Shown here: in pieces, positions 7,200 through 14,858 of the stretch
How positions within the stretch are numbered: the first letter of the stretch is position 1
Layout of the letters: the number at the start of each line of letters is the position of its first letter
DNA from: Bacillus sp. AFS037270
GTDB taxonomy: Bacteria; Bacillota; Bacilli; Bacillales_B; DSM-18226
Direction: 5' to 3'
DNA length: 64,000 nucleotides
Assembly (NCBI RefSeq): GCF_002585305.1
Contig: NZ_NUNF01000019.1
Span: 35,582-99,581 of the forward strand
The notes under the pieces: generated by a model
Databases searched by the model: none
What the model saw: only the letters and a program-made list of their open reading frames with translations
Told to the model about the DNA's origin: nothing
Position numbers and translations under genes: made by a program

Positions 7200-8546
7200 T
7201 TAGTTGATTTTTAATTCCGTATTTATAGTAGAAGTTGGTTCTTGCTTGTGAATAGTTTTTCTTACTAAGAATAATGCAAGTGCTGCGAATATACCTGGCA
7301 AAGCGAAAACCAAGAAACATAACCCAATAGGTACATTCATTGATAACAGTACTCCCCCAAGTGTTGGACCTAACATTCCTCCTAATCTCCCCACTCCATT
7401 TGCTAAACCTACACCTGTTGATCGGACATTATTTGGATAATATTGAGAAACAAAAGCATTTAATAAACTTTGGTTCCCCATTGTACATACTCCAGCAATA
7501 GCAATTAACAAGTAAAGGAGAAAAATATTACTCTTAATTCCAAGAAGAGCAAGACAGATGGCACCAAGAACATATAGGCCTGTTATTAATTTTTTGGATC
7601 CCTTTCGGTCTGCAATCACTCCGATAATAATGGTTCCAATTAACGCTCCTCCATTTAAAAAAATAGCAAAACCTAAGCTGGAAATGAGTGGATAACCTGC
7701 ACTTTGCATCAACTTTGGAAGCCATGTGTTTAATCCATAAATCATCAATAATCCCATAAAATAAACAATACAGAATAGGATCGTACTTAATCCCATTTTA
7801 TTTTTAAATAATCCAATAATTGGAGTACGTACTACAGGAGGTTCTGATATTTTTGTTTGCTCAGCCATTAGGCGGTCATGATAGTTAGGATCAATTTTCG
7901 TTAAAGTCGCTCTTAGAATGTCTAATTTTCCTTTGCGAATGAGAAACTGTGGTGATTCTGGCAAATATCTAATGATTAAAGGAATTAATAACAAAGGAAT
8001 GGCTGAAAACCATAAAACAGGACGCCAGCCTAACAATGCAAAAACTAAAACACCTATTAATGGTGCCAGTATGCCTCCTACTTGGTTTCCACACAATGCA
8101 ATTGTGATAGACTTATTTTTACTAGATTTAGGGATATATTCAGTCAAAAGTGAGATTACGGTAGGTAAGGTTCCTCCAAATCCAACTCCTGCTAAAAACC
8201 GGCACCAGGAAAACAATTGTGCATCTGTTGCAAAACCCGAAATGGTGGTAAAAATACTAAAAAAAGTAACGGATACGATGATAATGCTCTTTCGGCCAAA
8301 TCGATCTGCTAAAAGACTAAGAATAATCGAACCAAACATCATTCCAAAAAGTCCATAACTACCAATGACACCTGCTTCAATCGGTGATAGGTTCCACTCT
8401 TTCGTAAGAAATGGGACAACAGAGCCGTATACAACTAAATCGTACCCTTCAAATGATACAAAAAGTAGACACCACAGTAATAAGCCTAAGTGAAAGCGGT
8501 TAAATTTACTTTCATCCAAAATGTTTTTAATAGAATGATTTGACAT
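7200..8546 (-). CDS. MFS aromatic acid:H+ symporter (AAHS family)
   Basis: This is a 12-helix inner-membrane transporter related to PcaK/BenK/GalT, which import aromatic acids with protons. FEGYDLVVYGSVVPFL in helix 1 is the AAHS signature containing the essential acidic residue, and GLFGMMFGSIILSLLADRFG is the MFS loop 2-3 motif. I start it at the ATG at 8546, preceded by AAAGGGGA. An upstream in-frame TTG overlaps that ribosome binding site and is rejected, leaving 448 residues. Its promoter carries the GntR operator, so it likely imports the substrate of the catabolic genes beside it. Confidence 0.85.
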   Translation of the reverse strand: MSNHSIKNILDESKFNRFHLGLLLWCLLFVSFEGYDLVVYGSVVPFLTKEWNLSPIEAGVIGSYGLFGMMFGSIILSLLADRFGRKSIIIVSVTFFSIFTTISGFATDAQLFSWCRFLAGVGFGGTLPTVISLLTEYIPKSSKNKSITIALCGNQVGGILAPLIGVLVFALLGWRPVLWFSAIPLLLIPLIIRYLPESPQFLIRKGKLDILRATLTKIDPNYHDRLMAEQTKISEPPVVRTPIIGLFKNKMGLSTILFCIVYFMGLLMIYGLNTWLPKLMQSAGYPLISSLGFAIFLNGGALIGTIIIGVIADRKGSKKLITGLYVLGAICLALLGIKSNIFLLYLLIAIAGVCTMGNQSLLNAFVSQYYPNNVRSTGVGLANGVGRLGGMLGPTLGGVLLSMNVPIGLCFLVFALPGIFAALALFLVRKTIHKQEPTSTINTELKIN

Positions 8547-8578
8547 TAATGAATCCCCTTTCAAAAAATAAGTTTCTT

Positions 8579-8644
8579 TTAGGCGTTTATAAATCCAAGC
8601 GTGCCTAATTGACTACCAACCCTACGATTCTTCTTACAAACCAT
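8579..8644 (-). CDS. Possible 21-residue leader ORF upstream of the AAHS transporter
   Basis: It is a short ORF (MVCKKNRRVGSQLGTLGFIN A) with GGAGG nine bases before its ATG, lying between the regulated promoter (8674-8718) and the transporter start. It is basic and matches nothing I know. It could be a translated leader or a chance ORF in a long 5' UTR. Confidence 0.25.
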   Translation of the reverse strand: MVCKKNRRVGSQLGTLGFINA

Positions 8645-8673
8645 TATAAACATCCTCCTATTTTTAAACTACT

Positions 8674-8718
8674 TTGTTTAACAATTTTGATTATAAGTTA
8701 AAGGGATATTAGTGTCAA
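8674..8718 (-). promoter_or_regulatory. Promoter and GntR operator of the AAHS transporter
   Basis: On the minus strand: -35 TTGACA (8713-8718), 17 bases, -10 TATAAT (8690-8695), both consensus. Operator core TTGTTTAACAA at 8674-8684 follows directly. Confidence 0.82.
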
Positions 8719-8809
8719 ACAATTTTTAGAAAAATCAATAAACACTTAAACTTTTTGCTATACCACATAAATTTCCTTTATAATTGATCATGGAAGCATT
8801 TTCTGTTTA

Positions 8810-8884
8810 TTGACACAAGTATGTCTCAACTGTATATTACAAATAAAAACAATGAACAATCTTGCTAAATATATTGTTAAATAA
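8810..8884 (+). promoter_or_regulatory. Promoter and operator of the GntR regulator gene
   Basis: -35 TTGACA (8810-8815), 17 bases, -10 TATATT (8833-8838). TTGTTAAATAA at 8874-8884 matches the operator core with one change, which suggests autoregulation. Confidence 0.7.
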
Positions 8885-8910
8885 CTTTTATAAAAGATGG
8901 GGTTTTTAGG

Positions 8911-9552
8911 ATGAGCAGACCAACTGAAGTCGCATATCAATTCATTAGGCAAAAAATTATGGATGGAACTTTCATGCCTTCACAAAAGCTAGTTGAAAGT
9001 GAACTCTCCGAGCTGATTGGTGTTAGTAGAAATACGATTAAAAAGGCGTTATTAAAACTAGAGCAGGAAAATCTAGTCAGTTTAGAAGAGAATAAAGGGG
9101 CAACGATTAAGTCTTTTACGCTTGATGAGATCATTAATTACCTGGAAATTCGAGAAGTTCTTGAGGGATTAATTGCAAAGTCAGCAGCCTTAAATATTAG
9201 CGATGCTAAATTACTTCAATTAGAAGAAACGTTAGAAAAAATGAAGGAACACTTAGACAACAACCGATTCGATGAATACTCTAAATGTAATCATCTTTTT
9301 CATAATATCATTTACGAATCATCAACAAACAGTCAGGCAGTAGATATGGTAAATAAAATAAAAACACAATTACAAAGATTGCGATTTAAAACCATTTTGG
9401 TTCCAGGGAGAACACAAGAATCTTTTAAAGAACATCAAAAAATACTGAATGCCCTAAAGGAAAAAGACGCAAAATGGGCGGAAGATGCTGTTAAATTCCA
9501 CGTTTCTAACGTAAGGCAAACAATTGTAGAACATTACTCTTTTTTAGTATAA
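8911..9552 (+). CDS. GntR-family (FadR subfamily) transcription regulator
   Basis: The protein is 213 residues: an N-terminal winged helix (residues 1-70, with LIGVSRNTIKKALLKLEQENLV as the recognition region) and a C-terminal all-helical FCD effector domain (from about 75; HLFHNIIYESS and FKEHQKILNAL provide the metal/ligand His residues). GntR/FCD proteins typically repress catabolic operons until the substrate or an intermediate binds. It lies in the middle of genes whose promoters share one palindrome, including its own, so I infer it is the local regulator. GGGG before the ATG serves as ribosome binding site. Confidence 0.88.
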   Translation: MSRPTEVAYQFIRQKIMDGTFMPSQKLVESELSELIGVSRNTIKKALLKLEQENLVSLEENKGATIKSFTLDEIINYLEIREVLEGLIAKSAALNISDAKLLQLEETLEKMKEHLDNNRFDEYSKCNHLFHNIIYESSTNSQAVDMVNKIKTQLQRLRFKTILVPGRTQESFKEHQKILNALKEKDAKWAEDAVKFHVSNVRQTIVEHYSFLV

Positions 9553-9558
9553 CGTTTA

Positions 9559-9590
9559 AAAGATGGAGGCAGCCCCCCATCTTTTTTTAG
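9559..9590 (+). terminator. Terminator of the GntR gene
   Basis: AGATGG and CCATCT enclose a GC-rich loop and are followed by seven T residues, shortly after the stop codon. Confidence 0.8.
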
Positions 9591-9601
9591 TGGAGTGATG
9601 A

Positions 9602-9656
9602 TTGACAGAAAATTTAGAGTGGAGTACACTCATATCAAGATAACATTGTTTAACAA
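9602..9656 (+). promoter_or_regulatory. Promoter and GntR operator of the second MFS transporter
   Basis: -35 TTGACA (9602-9607), 17 bases, -10 TACACT (9625-9630), then operator core TTGTTTAACAA (9646-9656). Confidence 0.75.
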
Positions 9657-9735
9657 CTTTGACTAAAAATACAGTTGAGAGCTTTTCTTACTTATAAACT
9701 TTTGAATAACAACAATGGAAATTGGACGTGAGTAG

Positions 9736-10890
9736 ATGATTCTTTATATTGTTGTTTTTTTGTCCATAATTTATCAAACTAGTGTACGGGGAAATACTAT
9801 TTTAGTAACTTTATATGCCATGAATCTGCACGCAAATTCGACATATTTGAGCCTAATTGTAGCATCAAATTCAATGTTTCCGATGCTTTTTGCTGCCTAT
9901 GCAGGAAGATTGTCCGACCGAATAGGGCTCCGTCTTCCTCTAGTATCCGGTATGTTTGGCACAGGGATCGCATTGCTATTACCTTACATGTTCAAAAATC
10001 AATTATTTATTTTACTAATTTCACAATCTTTATTTGGATTATCTCAAATTTTCACCGTCGTTGCGTTTCAAAATTTGATTGGTGCTCTTAGTACTGAAAA
10101 AACACGATCGAAGTATTTTGCAACCTATACTCTTGGTATTTCCATATCAAATTTTTTAGGTCCTTTCATCACTGGATTCTCAATCGATCATATCCACTTT
10201 GACCTTACATTTTTGTTACTAGCAAATATTTCAATGATTCCGGGACTTTTCTTTCTTTTAAACACGATTCATTTGCCAAAAGCAGTTCAAAAAGAAGCAG
10301 ACCAGAAAAATAGTTTTGTTGAACTTCTGCTTAAGCGCTCTTTACGTAAGACCTTCATTACAAGTGGAATCATCTTGACAGGTGTCGGACTATATGAGTT
10401 CTATTTCCCAATCTATGGAAAAACACTTGAACTATCTGCTTCCACCATTGGAGTGATTGTAAGTTGTAATGCTCTCGCCTATATTCTTTCACGCTTACTT
10501 ATGCAGTGGCTGCTTAGGAAGTTTAAGGAAGAAACCGTTCTTGGAGCATGCCTTACTATATCGGCAGTCGCTTTCTTTTTAATTCCATTGTTTGATCAAT
10601 CTTTGTCCCTGATGGTCATCTCTTTCATTATGGGACTTGGGATGGGGTGCTGTCAGCCATTATCCATTGTTATGGCTTATAATCGTTCGCCCAAAGGACG
10701 TACAGGAGAAGTATTGGGGATCCGTCTCACGGTCAATAAAACTGTTCAGTTTTTGGTTCCTATTTTGTTTGGTTCTATCGGATCGGTGCTTGGATTCTTT
10801 CCAGTATTCTGGTCGAATGCCGTCTTGTTATTATTTAGCGGTTATTCACTTTTTGAGAAGAAGTTAAATTCACACCAAACTACTAGCTAA
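9736..10890 (+). CDS. MFS transporter (DHA1-like, unknown substrate)
   Basis: The protein is 384 residues with about 12 membrane helices. AGRLSDRIGLRLPLVSG between helices 2 and 3 is the MFS signature, and GMGCCQPLSIVMAYNRSP lies in the C-terminal half. It looks like the drug/efflux type rather than AAHS. The ribosome binding site is weak (GGACGTGAG). Its promoter contains the GntR operator, so it probably belongs to the aromatic regulon, perhaps exporting a toxic intermediate or importing a related compound. The direction of transport cannot be told from sequence. Confidence 0.78.
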   Translation: MILYIVVFLSIIYQTSVRGNTILVTLYAMNLHANSTYLSLIVASNSMFPMLFAAYAGRLSDRIGLRLPLVSGMFGTGIALLLPYMFKNQLFILLISQSLFGLSQIFTVVAFQNLIGALSTEKTRSKYFATYTLGISISNFLGPFITGFSIDHIHFDLTFLLLANISMIPGLFFLLNTIHLPKAVQKEADQKNSFVELLLKRSLRKTFITSGIILTGVGLYEFYFPIYGKTLELSASTIGVIVSCNALAYILSRLLMQWLLRKFKEETVLGACLTISAVAFFLIPLFDQSLSLMVISFIMGLGMGCCQPLSIVMAYNRSPKGRTGEVLGIRLTVNKTVQFLVPILFGSIGSVLGFFPVFWSNAVLLLFSGYSLFEKKLNSHQTTS

Positions 10891-10913
10891 ACTAAACCCA
10901 TATTAATTCAGGA

Positions 10914-10955
10914 AGGCTGAAAAAAGGGATACGCTCACCACTTTTTCAGCCTCTT
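10914..10955 (+). terminator. Terminator of the second MFS gene
   Basis: GGCTGAAAAA and TTTTTCAGCC pair perfectly and are followed by a T-run. Confidence 0.8.
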
Positions 10956-11033
10956 TTTTTATCTTTCCGTTTTCTAGAAAAAAACAAAATCCACCTATTT
11001 ATACATTTAGATGGATTCTGAATTCATTTGTTT

Positions 11034-11957
11034 TTATGGGCTTACATCAGATTCTAGCCGTCTCATAAACTCTTCTGCAGCACTGTATCCTTCCTGCTTT
11101 AAAAGCCAGTTATTTGCCGCGGCTTCAATCAACCCCGCAACATCACGTCCAGGTTGCAGCTGAATCTCAATATGAGGAATTCGAACGTCCATATATTCCG
11201 TAAATCTAGATTCGTGATCCAATTCATTATGGAGGGAATCTTTTTGCCATTTGGTTAGTTCAATATCGAGTGCGATTCTCGTCTCATCTTGAAAAGCTTT
11301 TCTCCCATATAGTCGGACCACATTCAATAGTCCCACACTTCTTAGAGCAAGAAATTCCTTCGTCTTTCCGTCATGTGTAGCAAGAATGGTTCGTGGACTA
11401 AGCTTTTTTAAAACAACGATATCATCGGCCACAAGTCTATGACCTCTGCCAATCATTGTGTGTGCAATTTCACTTTTGCCGATACCTGATTTTCCCCGAA
11501 GTAAAATGCCCATTCCATATACATTAATACATACCCCGTGGACGGCGATTTCTGGCGCTAATTTTTTCACCATATAAGCATCAAGCTTCATAATAAATTC
11601 AGAAGTCGTTTGAGGCTCTAACGTACATAACAACGGGATTCCCTCTTCAAGACAATACTGAGTTAAATACGTTAGACCTTCCTGTCCCGCTGTAACGATA
11701 AAGCATGGAGGATGGTATTTAACGATATTACCTATTCGTATCTTACGCTCCTCAATGCTTAACTTATGTAAATAAGTAATTTCCTTTCTTCCAAGAATTT
11801 GAACACGTTCAGTTGGAAAAAAATCAAAGTGTCCAACGAATTCTAAACCCGGACGATGAGATCGGGATTGTGTAATGGTTTGTTGTAATTGATTTTCTCC
11901 AGCCAATATTTTCAAAGAAAATCTTCGAACTAAGTTTTCAACTGTTAATATCTTCAT
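11034..11957 (-). CDS. HPr kinase/phosphorylase-like paralog
   Basis: HprK phosphorylates HPr at Ser46 to control carbon catabolite repression. This 307-residue protein has both domains: an N-terminal HprK_N region and a C-terminal kinase domain with HGVCINVYG, the Walker A GKSGIGKSE and GHRLVADD. The family signature normally reading E-I/V-R-G is ALRSVGLLNV here, so the conserved Glu and Gly are lost. It is not beside lgt as housekeeping hprK usually is in Bacillus. I infer a divergent second copy, which may act on another substrate. I start at the ATG at 11957, where similarity to HprK begins. No GntR operator is upstream. Confidence 0.75.
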   Translation of the reverse strand: MKILTVENLVRRFSLKILAGENQLQQTITQSRSHRPGLEFVGHFDFFPTERVQILGRKEITYLHKLSIEERKIRIGNIVKYHPPCFIVTAGQEGLTYLTQYCLEEGIPLLCTLEPQTTSEFIMKLDAYMVKKLAPEIAVHGVCINVYGMGILLRGKSGIGKSEIAHTMIGRGHRLVADDIVVLKKLSPRTILATHDGKTKEFLALRSVGLLNVVRLYGRKAFQDETRIALDIELTKWQKDSLHNELDHESRFTEYMDVRIPHIEIQLQPGRDVAGLIEAAANNWLLKQEGYSAAEEFMRRLESDVSP

Positions 11958-12078
11958 GTCTATGCCACTCTCCATCCTAAATCACTTCCTTAGTCTTGAT
12001 TTTATCATCCTTTACATAATGGAATGTGAGATTTTTTAAGAAATCAGCTATAGCAGTTAAACCTATAACAATAGAAAA

Positions 12079-12103
12079 GGTCAACCAGAAGACTGGTTAA
12101 CCT
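12079..12103 (-). terminator. Terminator of the FAH-family gene
   Basis: GGTCAACCAG and CTGGTTAACC form a stem with one mismatch, with T residues after it on the minus strand. Confidence 0.55.
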
Positions 12104-12163
12104 AAAATTTAATTGGATACAAGAAATAAAACAAAGATACCCTAGTTTAGAAAAGTATTCTTA

Positions 12164-12961
12164 CTATATTACATAGTTACATAGATGGCCTATTTTCTCC
12201 ACTTCCACTGATACAACGTCGCCCGACTTCATTGGACAACTGCCAGAAGGTGAACCAGTGGCCAAAACATCACCCGGCTCTAGCGTCATAACCTTTGATA
12301 CCCAACTGATAAGGTAAGGAATGGATAGAGACATCTGATTCGTATTACCATCTTGTACGACTTTGCCATTTAAAGTTGTTACTATTCGTAAATTGGTTGG
12401 GTCAATACCTGTAACAATCCACGGACCCAACGGCCCAAAAGTATCAAATCCTTTACCGCGCGTAAATTGGGGATCAACTTTTGTAAGATCTCTTGCTGTT
12501 ACATCATTAAAAATGGTACAGCCAAAAACATAATCCAAAGCCTCTTCTTCTTTTATATTTTTACCTCGTTTTCCTATTACGAGTGCCACTTCCCCCTCCA
12601 TTTCCACCTGCTTGGTTAAATGATTGGACGGAAGAATAATTTCTCCCTTATTTGAAATCAGGGACGATGCAGGTTTTAAAAACAAAAATGGCTCTTTAAG
12701 ATTTGGTCTCCCCCCAGTCTCTGTTGCATGTCCTGCATAGGTCCATCCAAAATTAATGACTTTTGAGGGTGTTACAGGCTCTAAAATATTTACATCGTTT
12801 AATTTAACTCTCGCACCGTCAAATTTCAGCTCATTGTTTACTATTTCAGTAAAATCACTGGACAATTGCAAAATTTCTCCATCTTCCACAATTCCGTAAA
12901 ATACTTTACCCTTATAATTTCGATAGCGAACGATTGTTTGTGTTCTTTTTAGTACCTTCAT
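12164..12961 (-). CDS. Fumarylacetoacetate hydrolase (FAH)-family protein
   Basis: FAH-family enzymes hydrolyse, decarboxylate or isomerise acylpyruvate-type products of ring cleavage. The 265 residues are normal for the bacterial class. The metal-binding pattern is visible: EMEGEVALVIGKRGKN gives the E-x-E acidic site, GCTIFNDVTARDLT and GFDTFGPLGPWIV follow, and the C-terminal LEPGDVLATGSPSG is characteristic. Its promoter is consensus and carries the GntR operator, so it belongs to the aromatic regulon although separated from the other catabolic genes by the HprK-like gene. The exact reaction (hydrolase, decarboxylase or isomerase) is unknown. Confidence 0.85.
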   Translation of the reverse strand: MKVLKRTQTIVRYRNYKGKVFYGIVEDGEILQLSSDFTEIVNNELKFDGARVKLNDVNILEPVTPSKVINFGWTYAGHATETGGRPNLKEPFLFLKPASSLISNKGEIILPSNHLTKQVEMEGEVALVIGKRGKNIKEEEALDYVFGCTIFNDVTARDLTKVDPQFTRGKGFDTFGPLGPWIVTGIDPTNLRIVTTLNGKVVQDGNTNQMSLSIPYLISWVSKVMTLEPGDVLATGSPSGSCPMKSGDVVSVEVEKIGHLCNYVI

Positions 12962-13085
12962 TTTCTATTAGCCCCATTTCTAAATGGAATTTAATCTCAT
13001 CGTGATCCTTCTATTTCTCTTTGGTTGTCTTTACTAACATTCATCATTTGTCTCACAAAGTAATATGTAATTTTGTTCATTGTTA

Positions 13086-13135
13086 TTGTTGAACAATTTG
13101 GATTTTATTATAGAATGCGGTTTCACTTATGTCAA
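13086..13135 (-). promoter_or_regulatory. Promoter and GntR operator of the FAH gene
   Basis: On the minus strand: -35 TTGACA (13130-13135), exactly 17 bases, -10 TATAAT (13107-13112). Operator core TTGTTGAACAA (13086-13096) follows the -10. Confidence 0.82.
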
Positions 13136-13198
13136 TGTATATGCAAAAGGGAATACCACTCCGTCATAAAGTCAAATGCAGTGGATGCTAAAAAAATA

Positions 13199-13243
13199 GG
13201 AAGGCTTTAGAAAAGGATCATTCCCTCCCTTAAAAGCCTTCCT
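13199..13243 (-). terminator. Terminator of the yfkAB chimera
   Basis: AGGAAGGCTTT and AAAGCCTTCCT bracket a 20-base loop region, with T residues on the minus strand. It belongs to the host side of the insertion. Confidence 0.7.
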
Positions 13244-13259
13244 ACCACTGTTTTTTCTA

Positions 13260-14450
13260 TCACTTTATTATTGTAGCTTTTTGTGTTGCAAAGTCCATAT
13301 CTTGATAATAACTATTTTTTACTAGGATATTAGGTCCTAGACAGGACACAGCTGGGCAATGACAACTTAATTCTTTTGCAAGGTTAGAGGATTGCCAACT
13401 GTCATAGGCCGATATTAAATCGTCTGTTTGAATATTTCCAAGTGGTGGTGTATCACCGAAATCCGTAACTATGATGTCTCCAGTAAAAATGTTCACATTT
13501 AAACGAGAACGGCCATCTGGATCGTTTCTTACGGTGACATTCTTACTTTCATAAAGTCTTTTTAGAAGCGCTAGGTCCTCTTCTTTCTTACTGCACGCAT
13601 AAAATGGCAGTGTCCCAAACAGCATCCAGACATTTTCATACCGAACATCTAATAAATGATGAATAGCCTCCCTTATCTCCCCTAATGAAAGAGTTTCAAG
13701 GCTGCTAGCAAAATCACTTGGATACATAGAAAGTAATGAATCTTGCTTCTTATTTGGTGTAGTCATTCCAACAAATCCACTGTCATACATAGGGTGAATC
13801 TCATGCCTCATACATCCCATTTCCTCTACTACCTGCTTATGTATCTTTTCTAGATGAGGTACAGTCCTGCTGTTTAACATTGTCTCAGCAGATACTAAAA
13901 CTCCCATATCAGATAAAGCCTTAGAGTTAGAAATCATCCTGTCAAATAATGCTTTTCTTTGCTCTCTAGTAGGCTTTCTTTCCATCATAGCAAAGCCAGT
14001 ATCTATAAACTCATCCTCTGTTACCCAGTTATGAGAGATATGTAATACATCTAAATAAGGTGCTATGAGCTTGTATCTGTCTAGGTCTAATGTTAGGTTA
14101 GAGTTTATCTGAGTATAGATGCCTCTCTCATTAGCATATTTCAATAAGGGTAATACATAATTTTCTACTGATTTTAAGGACATCATAGGCTCTCCACCTG
14201 TAATGCTCATAGTCCTCAAGGTAGAAACCTCATCTAATCTTTGCAGTAATAGCTCTAAAGGTAATGCCTCAGAGTCCTTAGTTACAAGAGTATGTCCTAC
14301 AGCACAGTGAGCACATCTCATATTACATAGATGAGTGGTAGTAAATTCTATACTTGATAGAGTTGGTTTACCATACTTCTCAACATCTAGATAAGCCTCC
14401 CATGCATCATTTTGGGGAGTGCTTTTAGGTTTGGTTACTTGTTTATTCAT
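13260..14450 (-). CDS. yfkAB: YfkAB radical SAM/CxCxxxxC protein, chimera of element 5' and host 3' parts
   Basis: This is a radical SAM protein of unreported reaction with an N-terminal [4Fe-4S] site CNMRCAHC (C42, C46, C49) and a C-terminal CHCPAVSC (about 363-370), the two motifs that define YfkAB. I start at 14450, where AGGAG is 8 bases upstream; the ATG at 14474 falls at the transcription start. The protein is 396 residues and intact. Codons up to Pro-Met-Tyr 220-222 come from the mobile element and the rest from the host. The element part has no CG dinucleotide in about 660 bases, while the host part has normal CG content. The remnant host 5' half is at 27307-27975 and is roughly 70% identical in protein by eye. 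The integration therefore replaced the radical SAM half and kept the gene open. Confidence 0.9.
   Translation of the reverse strand: MNKQVTKPKSTPQNDAWEAYLDVEKYGKPTLSSIEFTTTHLCNMRCAHCAVGHTLVTKDSEALPLELLLQRLDEVSTLRTMSITGGEPMMSLKSVENYVLPLLKYANERGIYTQINSNLTLDLDRYKLIAPYLDVLHISHNWVTEDEFIDTGFAMMERKPTREQRKALFDRMISNSKALSDMGVLVSAETMLNSRTVPHLEKIHKQVVEEMGCMRHEIHPMYDSGFVGMTTPNKKQDSLLSMYPSDFASSLETLSLGEIREAIHHLLDVRYENVWMLFGTLPFYACSKKEEDLALLKRLYESKNVTVRNDPDGRSRLNVNIFTGDIIVTDFGDTPPLGNIQTDDLISAYDSWQSSNLAKELSCHCPAVSCLGPNILVKNSYYQDMDFATQKATIIK
13785..13793. other. attL core of the serine-recombinase element
   Basis: ATACATAGG here is identical to 27319-27327. It encodes Pro-Met-Tyr on the minus strand in both yfkAB copies. 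To its left the sequence continues the host reading frame (DSGFVGM). To its right it is CG-free element DNA. Confidence 0.85.
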
Positions 14451-14482
14451 GTCAATTGCTCCTATCTTATTCATACATCATT

Positions 14483-14512
14483 ATTATGAGAATTTGATTT
14501 AACTTATGTCAA
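14483..14512 (-). promoter_or_regulatory. Element-borne promoter driving the yfkAB chimera
   Basis: On the minus strand: -35 TTGACA (14507-14512), 18 bases, -10 CATAAT (14483-14488). It lies in element DNA, so the rebuilt gene is expressed from a promoter brought by the element. Confidence 0.75.
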
Positions 14513-14561
14513 TGCAAAATACCTTATAAATCCAATGTAATCACTTAAATACAAAAAAAAT

Positions 14562-14583
14562 AGCCTCAAACCATTTACAGGCT
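14562..14583 (-). terminator. Terminator after small gene 14575-14736
   Basis: AGCCT and AGGCT enclose a 12-base loop, followed by eight T residues on the minus strand. It overlaps the gene's 3' end. Confidence 0.6.
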
Positions 14584-14736
14584 TAAGGCTTTTCTAATTA
14601 GCTTATCTACATCAGGCTTACCAATCTCAGTAACAATAACCCCTTTATCAGTTACTGTAATATTCTCAGGTTGAGGTTCTCCCAATAACTCAGCAATCTT
14701 ACTGTAAGGCTTATTCATATCTGTTGTTTTTTGCAT
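14575..14736 (-). CDS. Small element protein, unknown
   Basis: The protein is 53 residues. A longer frame is open upstream, but the ATG at 14736 has GGAGAGGG before it and the preceding residues look like non-coding leader, so I prefer the short form. The C-terminal half (ITVTDKGVIVTEIGKPDVDK) looks like beta strands. I do not recognise it. It is the element gene nearest the yfkAB chimera and is transcribed the same way; it contains no CG dinucleotide. A recombination directionality factor is one possibility for a small gene here, but nothing in the sequence proves it. Confidence 0.55.
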   Translation of the reverse strand: MQKTTDMNKPYSKIAELLGEPQPENITVTDKGVIVTEIGKPDVDKLIRKALSL

Positions 14737-14827
14737 CTGTACCCTCTCCTTTTTGTAAATGCCCTCACACCTCTTCATTAGAGGTAGAGCTGCAATCTGT
14801 GACAGGCTGAGGCTTACAGACATAAAA

Positions 14828-14858
14828 AAACAGAGAGCCTTTTATTAAGCTCCCTGCT
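14828..14858 (-). terminator. Terminator of the HNH gene
   Basis: CAGGGAGC and GCTCTCTG pair across the end of the HNH gene and are followed by seven T residues on the minus strand. Confidence 0.7.

Noticed and set aside
7180..7200. Another GntR operator copy (TTAACAATGCTAAACAAG)
   Set aside because: The half-sites have different spacing and it is not downstream of a promoter-like sequence.
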